Part shown: piece by piece, positions 17,362 to 25,618 of the stretch
How positions within the stretch are numbered: the first letter of the stretch is position 1
Layout: each line of letters begins with the position of its first letter
Assembly: GCF_947497005.1 (NCBI RefSeq)
Contig: NZ_CANMFF010000010.1
Location: forward strand, 62,001-126,000
Source: an uncultured Ruegeria sp.
Lineage (GTDB): Bacteria > Pseudomonadota > Alphaproteobacteria > Rhodobacterales > Rhodobacteraceae
Reading direction: 5' to 3'
Length of the DNA: 64,000 nucleotides
Position numbers and translations under genes: made by a program
The notes under the pieces: model-generated
The model's input: only the letters and a program-made list of their open reading frames with translations
Told to the model about the DNA's origin: nothing
The model's database searches: none

Positions 17362-18311
17362 TCAGCTATGACCCCACCCTGGCTGGACCAATTGGTGAAC
17401 CAGGTGCGGAACAGGCTGTATTGCTGTTCGCAATAGTTGCGCTGCGCATCTGTCAACTCGTCGGTTTCGTTGAAGTGCAAGCGGTATTCCTCTTCGCCGT
17501 TCAGAACCAGCAGGTGTTTGTAATACAGCACCAGATCGGCGCCTTCGTCAAAGCTGGCCAACACGCCAAAGGCTTCTTCAAGCTCGCGTGCACGCAGGCG
17601 GGCTTCGGCGTGGCCTGCCGCTGCCTTTTGACACAAAGCCGCGAGCAGAAGAGCCTCTTTGGGCAAGGCGGTACCAATACCGGTGATCGAGCCGGTGGCG
17701 CCGCAATTGACAAAGCCATGATAAACCTCGGTGTCCACGCCGACCATCAGTGTAACCTGATCGTCTTTCGAGGTGATGTGTTCTGCCGCATAGCGCAGAT
17801 CGCTTTTGCCGCCGAATTCCTTGAACCCAACCAGATTCGGATGATCTGAACGCAATTCCAGGAACAAATCGGCACGGGTGGCGAAACCGTAAACCGGGCT
17901 GTTGTAAATGATAGCCGGGATGTCCGGCGCAGCTGATAGGATCGCCTTGAAGTGGTTGCGTTGTGCCCCGATGGACGATCCGCGAGACAGCACACGCGGG
18001 ATCACCATAAGCCCTGCCGCGCCAACCTTTTGCGCATGCGCGGCCAGCGCCACGGCGGATTTCGAGTTTATCGCACCGGTGCCGACGACAACAGGCAGGC
18101 CTGCATCGATCAAACGCTCGACGCCTTCCATGCGTTCGGCATCCGACAGCAACGGCCAGTCGCCCATCGAACCGCAATAAACAACAGCGGACATACCTGC
18201 CGCGATCATTTCTTTACCTTTTTTTACCAAAGCATCGAAATCCGGTGTCCGGTCGGCTTTGCACGGTGTCATCAGGGCTGGCATGGTGCCGGTAAAGATA
18301 TTCTTGGACAT
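17352..18311 (-). CDS. DapA-family pyrroline-4-hydroxy-2-carboxylate deaminase
   Basis: A 319-residue dihydrodipicolinate synthase/N-acetylneuraminate lyase family protein. The ATG at 18311 has a strong GAGGAAGG site; longer in-frame starts are unlikely. The Schiff-base lysine is in LVGFKEFGGKSDL, and the Tyr of the family in IIYNSPVYGF. In this context it should deaminate and dehydrate pyrroline-4-hydroxy-2-carboxylate to 2-oxoglutarate semialdehyde, linking the oxidase to KGSADH. It lies directly after the ABC ATPase gene. A role as another DapA-type lyase is possible but less likely given the neighbours. Confidence 0.88.
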   Translation of the reverse strand: MSKNIFTGTMPALMTPCKADRTPDFDALVKKGKEMIAAGMSAVVYCGSMGDWPLLSDAERMEGVERLIDAGLPVVVGTGAINSKSAVALAAHAQKVGAAGLMVIPRVLSRGSSIGAQRNHFKAILSAAPDIPAIIYNSPVYGFATRADLFLELRSDHPNLVGFKEFGGKSDLRYAAEHITSKDDQVTLMVGVDTEVYHGFVNCGATGSITGIGTALPKEALLLAALCQKAAAGHAEARLRARELEEAFGVLASFDEGADLVLYYKHLLVLNGEEEYRLHFNETDELTDAQRNYCEQQYSLFRTWFTNWSSQGGVIAECV

Positions 18312-18351
18312 GAAGATAACCTTCCTCAGTGTTTCAGGTGGGCCGAGATGC

Positions 18352-19074
18352 TTAGCGCACATTGGCCAGGAATTTGCGTGTGTGTTCGGACTGTGCATCG
18401 CCGAATATCTGCCCGGGCGGACCAATCTCTTCCATCACACCCTGATGGAAAAAAGCAACCCGGTCGGATACATCGCGGGCAAAGCCCATCTCGTGCGTGA
18501 CACAGATCATGGTCATGCCCTCTTCGGCCAAAAGGCGCATGGTGTCGAGAACCTCGCCCACAAGCTCTGGGTCCAGCGCCGAGGTCGCCTCGTCAAACAG
18601 CATGTATTCGGGCTCCATCGCCAGCGCGCGGGCGATGGCCAGACGCTGCTGTTGGCCACCCGAAAGGGCCGAAGGGTAGACATCCAGCTTTTCGCCCAAG
18701 CCAACATGGATCAGCTGCTTGGCGGCGATGTCGCGAGCTTCGGCCTTGGACTTTCCTTTGACGATCTTAGGCGCCAGAGCAACGTTTTCCAGTGCGGTCA
18801 GGTGGGGAAAACTGTTCCATTGCTGAAACACCATGCCCAGCTTTGTACGCAGCTTGTTGATGTCGGTGCCCTTCGCATGAACGTCGGTGTCATCGACAAT
18901 GACCGAGCCTTGCTGGATCGGTTCCAGACCGTTGATGCAATAGAGAAGGGTCGATTTGCCGGAACCCGACGCGCCGATCACTGACAGGACCTCGCCGTTC
19001 TGCACATCCAGATCGATGCCTTTTAGCACATGCAACGCGCCGAAATACTTGTGCAGGTCGCGAATTTCGATCAT
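18352..19074 (-). CDS. Polar amino acid ABC transporter ATPase
   Basis: A 240-residue ATPase of the GlnQ/HisP type, with Walker A GASGSGKSTLLYC, Q-loop FQQWNSFPHLTALENV, signature LSGGQQQRLAIARAL, Walker B YMLFDEATSALDPE and the switch His in CVTHEMGFARDV. The chosen ATG overlaps the permease stop by 4 bases and has an AAGAAGG site. It energises uptake of the substrate bound by the periplasmic protein of this operon, presumably hydroxyproline or a related imino acid. Confidence 0.92.
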   Translation of the reverse strand: MIEIRDLHKYFGALHVLKGIDLDVQNGEVLSVIGASGSGKSTLLYCINGLEPIQQGSVIVDDTDVHAKGTDINKLRTKLGMVFQQWNSFPHLTALENVALAPKIVKGKSKAEARDIAAKQLIHVGLGEKLDVYPSALSGGQQQRLAIARALAMEPEYMLFDEATSALDPELVGEVLDTMRLLAEEGMTMICVTHEMGFARDVSDRVAFFHQGVMEEIGPPGQIFGDAQSEHTRKFLANVR

Positions 19075-19733
19075 TGGGCCCACCTTCTTTCAAGAGACGC
19101 TGAGTAGCGCGAAATCGGATAGCTGAGCGCGAAATAGAACGCGCCTGCGATTGACAGGATCAGGAACGGTTCCTGAGTGCGGGTGATCAGAATTTGGCTG
19201 GCTTTGAGCAATTCGACATAGCCCAGCACAGAGACCAGCGCGCTGTCCTTCATGACGCCTAGTGCTACGCCAACCCATGCCGGGAACACTGCGCGCCCGC
19301 CTATCGGGAAGACGACATAGCGTAGATCCTGCCAATAGGTCATGCCCAGACTGCGCGCAGCACGTCGCATCGGTGCGCCGACCGCTTCGATCCCGCCGCG
19401 CGCGACATTCGCAACCAACGCTGCCGTATAGATCGACAAGATCACCACACCCGAGGCGAACGGATCCAGATTAAGCCCGACAATCGGTGCAAAATTGTAA
19501 AACAACACCAGTTGGATGATCAGCGGGACCGAACGAAAAATATCCAAAAACGGTGCAAGAGTCAGGGTTGCCGCCAGTTTACCTTCGTACAGGATCCAGC
19601 CGCACACCACGCCAAGAACCGTTCCGATGGAAATTGACAACATTGAAATCCAGAGCGTCCGCAGGGCGGCCTCGCCCAGAAACCACAGATCATTGACATT
19701 GAAGCCGCTGAAAAAGCTGACAGTTGGTTCCAT
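19071..19733 (-). CDS. Amino acid ABC transporter permease
   Basis: A 220-residue inner-membrane permease of the His/Glu/Gln/Arg family, with several hydrophobic segments and the EAA-type coupling loop around EAVGAPMRRAARSLGMTYWQ. The ATG at 19733 has GGGAGG six bases upstream; the in-frame TTG one codon before is not needed. It forms the membrane channel with the neighbouring permease, 11 bases away. Confidence 0.9.
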   Translation of the reverse strand: MEPTVSFFSGFNVNDLWFLGEAALRTLWISMLSISIGTVLGVVCGWILYEGKLAATLTLAPFLDIFRSVPLIIQLVLFYNFAPIVGLNLDPFASGVVILSIYTAALVANVARGGIEAVGAPMRRAARSLGMTYWQDLRYVVFPIGGRAVFPAWVGVALGVMKDSALVSVLGYVELLKASQILITRTQEPFLILSIAGAFYFALSYPISRYSASLERRWAQ

Positions 19734-19744
19734 CAAAGCCTCCC

Positions 19745-20407
19745 TCAGTAGCGAAAGAGCCGGGCCGCCAGCAGGCGTGAGGCTCCGAGGATAATTTTGA
19801 CGATCACGTAATAGATGACTGCGGTGACGGCGAAATATTCAAAGATGCGGAAGGTGCGCGAGGCAAAGAACTGGGTCTCTCCCGACAGTTCCCGGAAGCC
19901 GACCAGCATACCCAGAGACGACATCAGCACGGCCCAGACCATCTGGTTGGTGATCGGGTGATAGACGATGCGAAACACCTGCGGGATTACCACGCGGGTA
20001 TAAGCCTGCCACGCGGTCATGCCCAGCGAACGCGACGCGCGCAACTGCGTTTCGGGGACGGCCTGAAAACCTCCACGAAAATTTTCGGCCAGATACCCGG
20101 CGCAATTAAAAGTCAAACCCATCAGAACGATGAAGTAAGGCGACAGGTGCAGGCCGAACGCGCCAAGTCCAAAGCCGAAAAAGAACAGCTGGAACAGGGC
20201 AGGTGTATTGCGAGCCAGTTCGACCCAGGCCGAAGCGAACCAGTACAGCGGCCCCTTCAGGTGCAGTCGCGTCAGCGCCAGACACAGGCCGATGATGATG
20301 CCCAGGATCATAGCCAACACCGAAACCTGCAACGTCAGCAGCGACGCCTCAAGCAGGTCCGGCAGGTTTTTCATGACCGGTCGCCAGTGGAAATTATAGT
20401 CGAACAC
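19745..20407 (-). CDS. Amino acid ABC transporter permease
   Basis: A 220-residue permease of the same family, started at a GTG preceded by GGAGGGG. It has the TM-rich layout and the coupling loop QAVPETQLRASRSLGMTAWQ. It is first of the membrane pair after the binding-protein gene, separated from it by a short gap with a stem-loop that may lower its expression relative to the binding protein. Confidence 0.9.
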   Translation of the reverse strand: MFDYNFHWRPVMKNLPDLLEASLLTLQVSVLAMILGIIIGLCLALTRLHLKGPLYWFASAWVELARNTPALFQLFFFGFGLGAFGLHLSPYFIVLMGLTFNCAGYLAENFRGGFQAVPETQLRASRSLGMTAWQAYTRVVIPQVFRIVYHPITNQMVWAVLMSSLGMLVGFRELSGETQFFASRTFRIFEYFAVTAVIYYVIVKIILGASRLLAARLFRY

Positions 20408-20436
20408 GGGTTTCCCCTCCGATATCCCTTAAGCCC

Positions 20437-20460
20437 TTCGCCCGGATGAAACCGGACGAA
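20437..20460 (-). terminator. Stem-loop between binding-protein and permease genes
   Basis: TTCGCCCGG and CCGGACGAA form a nine-pair stem with one mismatch around a six-base loop, just after the binding-protein stop. There is no clear U-tract, so it is more likely an RNA-stabilising or attenuating hairpin than a full terminator. Confidence 0.45.
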
Positions 20461-20479
20461 AGGATGTTTTGGGATGGGA

Positions 20480-21280
20480 TCAGTACATCACACCGGGAAT
20501 GCGCAGCTCGGGCGCTTCGCCGCCGACATATTTGCCCCATAGTTCCTGATAGCGGCCCGAACGCACTTGATGAGTTACGAACAGGTTCAGGAAGTTCAGC
20601 CAGGTGACGTCCTGTCGTTTACCAACGACCGAGGTGTAATCGGTGGTCCAGGGCATACGCGGTCCGGCAAGCACGGTTTCATACTGCTGGGTGATTGGCA
20701 GAACGGCGGTGTTGGTGGTGATGCCAATATCGGCCTTGCCCTGCGCAACTGCCAGAAACACTTCATTTTCGGATTGGTAACCCTGATAATTGCCTTCTTC
20801 GCCCCATTCGGCAGCGATCTTTAGCCATTCCTGCTCGGGCACGGTTCCAATTGCGGCGGCCACGCGTTTGCCACGGATATCTTCGAAGGTTTCGATGCCG
20901 CTGTCTGCGTTCACGACGCCCTGCGCATAGTAGATTGCATAGGGAATGGTAAAGCCCACAGTCCGCGCCCGTTCTAGGCTGTCCGAGGTTGCCCCGAACA
21001 CGACATCAGCACGACCGGTCACGATAACAGGCAGGCGTTCCGCCCAGGTCAGCGGCAGGATCTCTGTCTCAACCTCAAGCGCCGCAGCCAGATCATTGCA
21101 GTACTCAACGTCAAAACCTGCTGGTTCGTTATTGGCGTCACGATAACCAATCGGCGGAAAATCCAGCACAACGCCACAGCGTAAAGTGCCACGATCCACG
21201 ACCTCGTCGAGCGTGTCCGCCATCGCTGGAACTGCTGTGAAAGTAGTGAAGGCCGCCAACGCGACGATTTTCTTGAACAT
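20480..21280 (-). CDS. Periplasmic amino acid-binding protein of ABC transporter
   Basis: A 266-residue solute-binding protein (SBP family 3). The signal peptide is MFKKIVALAAFTTFTAVPAMA, followed by the DTLDEVVDRGTLRCGV start of the mature domain, GFDVEYCNDLAAAL and later ADIGITTNTAVLP. It is the first gene of a minus-strand operon with two permeases, an ATPase and five hydroxyproline enzymes, so it probably binds trans-4-hydroxy-L-proline or a relative. A GGGAGG site precedes the ATG, and the operator-like element lies about 50 bases upstream. Confidence 0.9.
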   Translation of the reverse strand: MFKKIVALAAFTTFTAVPAMADTLDEVVDRGTLRCGVVLDFPPIGYRDANNEPAGFDVEYCNDLAAALEVETEILPLTWAERLPVIVTGRADVVFGATSDSLERARTVGFTIPYAIYYAQGVVNADSGIETFEDIRGKRVAAAIGTVPEQEWLKIAAEWGEEGNYQGYQSENEVFLAVAQGKADIGITTNTAVLPITQQYETVLAGPRMPWTTDYTSVVGKRQDVTWLNFLNLFVTHQVRSGRYQELWGKYVGGEAPELRIPGVMY

Positions 21281-21325
21281 GTGATCCTCCCTGAATCAAA
21301 CGATGCGTGCACGAGTAGAGGATAT

Positions 21326-21340
21326 TGGATCCAACATCCA
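21326..21340. promoter_or_regulatory. Candidate GntR operator, hydroxyproline transport operon
   Basis: TGGATCCAACATCCA has the same TGGAT-N5-ATCCA form as the KGSADH promoter site at 11910-11924, and contains a perfect TTGGATCCAA palindrome. It lies about 50 bases before the binding-protein start, where an operator overlapping the promoter is expected. Confidence 0.6.
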
Positions 21341-21358
21341 GTATTTTTTTCGATACTG
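21339..21358. promoter_or_regulatory. Inverted repeat next to the GntR site
   Basis: CAGTAT-N8-ATACTG, perfect six-base arms spanning an A/T-rich tract, adjoins the TGGAT site. It could be a second operator or part of the promoter for the binding-protein operon. Confidence 0.3.
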
Positions 21359-21548
21359 TTATCGGAGCATGTTTTTTCGCAGGTGCCAGCCAGATCACCG
21401 CTTGTTCCAAAGCACCATCAATTCATGCGTTTCACATCGTTTTCTGACCCTTACGCTTGGATTTCATTGACCACTAATCGCCATTCAGTTCGGTCATCAC
21501 CGAACAACGAAGCATGTGCCAAACGGCCAGTTTCGGTTAAGCTGTGAT

Positions 21549-22253
21549 ATGCAGTTTGAACCAAGACTTGATATCATCGGAGCCGCACTTGCGGACTCGA
21601 GCCGCGTTCGCATCCTGTGTGAGCTTATGGATGGCAGGTCGCACACAGGCAAAGAGCTTGCATCTGTCGCGGGCATCGCTCCTAACACGGCAAGTGAGCA
21701 TCTTTCGAAGTTATTGGATATTGGTATGATCACGGCCGAAAGAACTGGCCGGTGTATCTATTACCGCATCGTTAGCGATGAGGTTGCAGAAACTCTTGAA
21801 CAGATGTCAGCGTTGTCGCCCACTGATCATCTGTATCGGGGTCGCAACCGCCAATGTCCGCCGGAATTGATCGCGCGGACATGTTATAATCACATTGCCG
21901 GCCGTCTTGGCGTTTTAATGGCCAAGCGATTGATGGACCGAGGATGGATTTCCGTCGAAGGGGCGACTGCAGCGGTGACCCAAAGCGGAACCGAGCATCT
22001 GAGGCGTATTGGGTTTTTGTCTGATACCATGCCGTTTCTTCTGGTCAAATGCTGTTTGGACTGGTCGGAACGACGCCACCATTTCTCCGGCCCGCTTGGG
22101 AGCAGTTTGCTCAATCATGCGCTGTCACAAAAATGGTTGACCCGTCCGCGCCATGGCAGGGTTTTGCACATCGAACCAAAAGGATTTGCCGCTTTCGACC
22201 AGTATTTTGGCATCTCCAGAACCGCACTGTTCCGTCAGGTTGATGCCACCTGA
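21549..22253 (+). CDS. ArsR-type winged-helix regulator
   Basis: A 234-residue regulator. Residues 1-90 are an ArsR-like winged helix (DIIGAALADSSRVRILCELMDGR, then GKELASVAGIAPNTASEHLSKLL and the wing ERTGRCIYYRI). A longer C-terminal half has the RTCYNHIAGRLG motif seen in a non-classical ArsR subfamily. The metal-binding ELCVCDL motif is absent, so it need not sense metal. The ATG at 21549 is preferred over a GTG at 21516. It is divergent from the hydroxyproline transport operon and precedes a PII-like protein gene by 80 bases. Confidence 0.8.
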   Translation: MQFEPRLDIIGAALADSSRVRILCELMDGRSHTGKELASVAGIAPNTASEHLSKLLDIGMITAERTGRCIYYRIVSDEVAETLEQMSALSPTDHLYRGRNRQCPPELIARTCYNHIAGRLGVLMAKRLMDRGWISVEGATAAVTQSGTEHLRRIGFLSDTMPFLLVKCCLDWSERRHHFSGPLGSSLLNHALSQKWLTRPRHGRVLHIEPKGFAAFDQYFGISRTALFRQVDAT

Positions 22254-22333
22254 ACTTCGGTCGGAACCGAACTGATTAATGTGGCGGATGGCCTATGCCT
22301 CCGATCATGTGTTGCCAAAGGAAAGGTGACTCC

Positions 22334-22795
22334 ATGATGATGCAAGTCAAATCCAATCGCTTTGACCTTGAAGAGGGTTTCGAGATTTCCGTGCAGGTTC
22401 CGCAACCGCATGCAAAAGCTCTGCTTCAGGCAGTTTATCCTGTAGCCGCGCTTGGCTACGGAGATTACGACCGCGTTTCATTCCAAACTGAGGTCGGCAT
22501 TCAACGTTTTCGATCTTTGCCCGGAGGGCGTAACGCGGCGACCGATCAAATAGTTGCGGTGCCCTGCGTTGAGCTTTCGTTCTTTCTTCCTGACGAAAAG
22601 CATGTTCAGGACGTAGCGGAAGCGCTTTTTGCTCAACATCCTTATGAAGAACCGGTCATTTTGATCCGGTCCGCGCTGCGCACCTTGCACCGGGCCGGGA
22701 TGGACGAGGACAACCCCAATAAATTCTGGAATCTTCCGGCCGAAGATTGGGTGCCAGAGGTTCATAGAACCGATGTACATAGGTTGAAATCATGA
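22334..22795 (+). CDS. YqfO/NIF3 C-terminal-like (PII-like fold) protein
   Basis: A 153-residue protein whose QHPYEEPVILI segment near residue 105 is the signature of the small PII-like domain in NIF3/YqfO proteins, preceded by alternating beta-alpha segments. It lacks the NIF3 metal-binding lobes, so it is a stand-alone domain. The ATG at 22334 has an AAAGGTG site. The last 30 residues (NPNKFWNLPAEDWVPE) look like an added tail. Function unknown; stand-alone members are annotated only as structural or hypothetical proteins. It probably forms an operon with the upstream ArsR-type gene. Confidence 0.6.
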   Translation: MMMQVKSNRFDLEEGFEISVQVPQPHAKALLQAVYPVAALGYGDYDRVSFQTEVGIQRFRSLPGGRNAATDQIVAVPCVELSFFLPDEKHVQDVAEALFAQHPYEEPVILIRSALRTLHRAGMDEDNPNKFWNLPAEDWVPEVHRTDVHRLKS

Positions 22796-22809
22796 CCGCC
22801 CATATCGTT

Positions 22810-23721
22810 TCAGTCTACGGCACCTGAAACGTTCACAAAGATGGAATAGACGCAGGACGTTGCAGTTATGAACAACATATTCCGTCTTGGCCCCCCAAAT
22901 GTCAGGTTGGAAACAGTGGCCGGCACGAGAATTTTGCCCAGCAATTCGCCGGTTGGGGAAAACACATGCACGCCATCAGCAGCCGAACACCAGATATTGT
23001 CGTACGCGTCAACGCGCAGCCCGTCAGGCAGGCCCTGATCGATCTCGGCCAGATCGTGCATGTTCGTTAATCGACCGTCTGGTGAGACGTCATATCCGCG
23101 CAGTACCGAAGGCACTGACGGGTCGTGACTGCTGCCGGATTCGGCTACGATCAGCCGGGTTTCATCTGCTGAAAAGGCCAACCCGTTCGGTTGCACGAAG
23201 TCGCGTGAAACGGCAGTGATAGTATGGGTGTCAGGCTCCACACGGTAGACGAAACGTCCATCTTGCTCCTGATCCGCCTTGTATCCCTCCAGATTGGACA
23301 AAATTCCATAGGTCGGATCGGAAAACCAGATCGAACCATCCGAACGGACCACGACATCATTGGGCGAATTCAATCGTTTTCCATTGTGGCTGTGGGCAAT
23401 GGTGGTTCGGCTGCCGTCATGTTCGGTTCTCACCAGTGACCGTGTGCCGTGCTGGCAGGTCAGCAACCGCCCCTCCCGGTCGCGCGTGTTGCCGTTGGCG
23501 TAATCCGAATTTTGCTGGTACAGGCTGACCCCACCATGGGGCGTCCAGCTATAGATATGGGCGCGGGGTATGTCCGAAAACAGCAACATGTCATGGGCGG
23601 GAAACCAGACCGGCCCTTCTGTCCAGACAAGACCCGATGCGATTTGTGTCAGCCCGATATTGCTGTGAATCAGGTCACGGAAACCGGGGCGGATGATATC
23701 GTATATCTGTGAACCCGTCAT
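22810..23721 (-). CDS. SMP-30/gluconolactonase family lactonase
   Basis: A 303-residue six-bladed propeller protein of the SMP-30/gluconolaconase/LRE family. Metal-ligand positions are recognisable: Glu in WTEGPVWFP near residue 33, Asn in LNSPNDVVV near residue 120 and Asp further on in the C-terminal third (GLRVDAYDNIW). It hydrolyses sugar lactones after an aldose dehydrogenase step. It overlaps the ABC permease gene by 4 bases, so the transporter probably imports the sugar whose lactone it opens; no sugar dehydrogenase lies nearby. Confidence 0.85.
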   Translation of the reverse strand: MTGSQIYDIIRPGFRDLIHSNIGLTQIASGLVWTEGPVWFPAHDMLLFSDIPRAHIYSWTPHGGVSLYQQNSDYANGNTRDREGRLLTCQHGTRSLVRTEHDGSRTTIAHSHNGKRLNSPNDVVVRSDGSIWFSDPTYGILSNLEGYKADQEQDGRFVYRVEPDTHTITAVSRDFVQPNGLAFSADETRLIVAESGSSHDPSVPSVLRGYDVSPDGRLTNMHDLAEIDQGLPDGLRVDAYDNIWCSAADGVHVFSPTGELLGKILVPATVSNLTFGGPRRNMLFITATSCVYSIFVNVSGAVD

Positions 23722-24695
23722 GCGTCATATCCTTTCCGGCTGGCCAGAGTAACCACGCCAACAATCACCAGCCCTGTCAGGATCAGGCGAATACCGGCCC
23801 CCAGACCGTAAGAGTTCAGCATCGAAACGATCAGGAACATGAACAACGCCGCCCCCCAGATGCCCGGGACATTCGAATTGCCGCCGCCGATTGACGAGCC
23901 GCCGATAACCACAACCGCAATCGACATCAGCATGTATTCGGTTCCCATATTCAGATTGGCCCCGCCCGAGAAACTGGCCAGCAGAAATCCGGTCAGCGCC
24001 GCGCAAACGGCCGAGTTGACGTAGATACCGAACCGTACTGCGTTGACAGGAACGCCGCTCAGCCTTGCTGCGCGCAGGTTTTGACCAATGGCGGAAATCC
24101 AGCGTCCGGCAATGGAGCGTTCCAGCAACACCCAGGCTCCAGTGGCCAGAATAATGCCCGCCAGGGCGACATTGGGGATGCCCAACGCACCTCCGGTCGC
24201 AAACTCGGCCAATGATTCAGGCGGTTTGATGCGTAGGCCCCGGTTCGACCAGATCGCCAGTGACTGATACAAGAATGACGCTGATAATGTGGCGATGATC
24301 GGCGGGATGCGCAGCAGTAGTATCAGTATGAAGTTCACCAACCCGCAGCCTATGCCGACACCGATAGCCACCAGAAGCCCGGGCAGGATCAGTGCCGTCT
24401 GTGTATCCATGAATTTAAGGGCAAGCGTAGCCGCCAGTGTCATTGTGGCCGGGATCGACAAATCAATGTTGCCTGGGCCGAGCGTGATCACAAGCATCTG
24501 TCCTATGCCGACGATGGCCGAGAATGATGCGAAGGTCAGGGCCGCGTAGAACAACGATCCTGCATCTGAACCGGCAATCATGCTGGTGGCGGCAAAGGTC
24601 AGCGTCGCTGCGAGATAAGCCCAGAGCCATGGTTTTTGTAGTACGGTACGCGCAGGGTTTGGACGAGCTTGAGTGAGGACGGTCTTGTCGGTCAT
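23718..24695 (-). CDS. Sugar ABC transporter permease (RbsC type)
   Basis: A 325-residue permease of the ribose/xylose/branched-chain superfamily, with about nine hydrophobic segments and the GGSSIGGGNSNVPG loop characteristic of RbsC-like proteins. The true start is the ATG at 24695 with an AAGGAGG site, overlapping the previous permease by 4 bases; a much longer in-frame reading upstream is a shadow of that gene. It pairs with the next permease to form the channel. Confidence 0.9.
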   Translation of the reverse strand: MTDKTVLTQARPNPARTVLQKPWLWAYLAATLTFAATSMIAGSDAGSLFYAALTFASFSAIVGIGQMLVITLGPGNIDLSIPATMTLAATLALKFMDTQTALILPGLLVAIGVGIGCGLVNFILILLLRIPPIIATLSASFLYQSLAIWSNRGLRIKPPESLAEFATGGALGIPNVALAGIILATGAWVLLERSIAGRWISAIGQNLRAARLSGVPVNAVRFGIYVNSAVCAALTGFLLASFSGGANLNMGTEYMLMSIAVVVIGGSSIGGGNSNVPGIWGAALFMFLIVSMLNSYGLGAGIRLILTGLVIVGVVTLASRKGYDA

Positions 24696-25618
24696 GCCGC
24701 AGCCTCCTTGCGGAGAAACAGGAGTCGTACAGCCAAGACAAGGATCAGGATCGCGCCTTGCGCGCCGATTTGCCAATCGGGCGACAAGCGCAAGAAAGAC
24801 AGGAAGCTGGCCGCAAGGGTTAGGGTCAATGCGCCGATAACGGCCCCAAATGGGGATATCCGCCCGCCGACAAACTCTCCGCCGCCAAGAATGACACCTG
24901 CAATGGATAACAGAGTATAACGAAGGGCGATGTTGGCATCTGCCGCTGTGGTCAACCCGACCAGACACATGCCTGCCAGAACCCCGAACAGACCTGCCAG
25001 CCCATAGGCGGCCGCACGCAGGCGGACCACGGACCAGCCAGCGCGTTCCATTGCGCGTTCGTTACCTCCGACGCCTTGGAGGATAACTCCAACCCACGAC
25101 CGCTTGATCAGCAAATGCACCACAAGGGCAATGACCAAAGGTGCAATCACTGCGATCGGTATCAGAGGTGTCTTCAGGCCCATAAGGGTTTTCAGCCACT
25201 CGGGTGAGGCACCTCCGGGCGAAGGAAGGATCAGAACAGCCAATCCGCCCCAGACAAAGGACATGCCAAGCGTCACGACGATGGCCGGTAGACCGCGCAG
25301 TTGGATCAGTGCGCCAAGTGCGGCATAGGCAAGGATTGCGGTGGCCAAAATGGCATAGCCCAGCAGCGGGGTATCATGCACAAAGGTCGCTGTCACACAG
25401 GCGCAAAAGCTGACGAAAGTTCCGACGGATAAATCGATATCGTTGACCATTATGATCATCATCTGCGCGATCGTTGCCAGCGCCACCGGGATCGCAAGAT
25501 TGAACAACAGATTTAGGCCAAAATAGCTCATCGCGCGGGGCTGCAGGTAGAACACGGCACCAAGCAGGACGGCCAGAGACATCATAGGCAGCAAAAGACG
25601 CAAACGGTCGCTGGTCAT
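24692..25618 (-). CDS. Sugar ABC transporter permease (RbsC type)
   Basis: A 308-residue RbsC-like permease with VNDIDLSVGTFVSFCAC near residue 90 and LGGGEFVGGRISPFGAVIGA near residue 250, both family landmarks. It overlaps the ATPase gene by 4 bases. Two different permeases suggest a heterodimeric channel. Confidence 0.9.
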   Translation of the reverse strand: MTSDRLRLLLPMMSLAVLLGAVFYLQPRAMSYFGLNLLFNLAIPVALATIAQMMIIMVNDIDLSVGTFVSFCACVTATFVHDTPLLGYAILATAILAYAALGALIQLRGLPAIVVTLGMSFVWGGLAVLILPSPGGASPEWLKTLMGLKTPLIPIAVIAPLVIALVVHLLIKRSWVGVILQGVGGNERAMERAGWSVVRLRAAAYGLAGLFGVLAGMCLVGLTTAADANIALRYTLLSIAGVILGGGEFVGGRISPFGAVIGALTLTLAASFLSFLRLSPDWQIGAQGAILILVLAVRLLFLRKEAAA

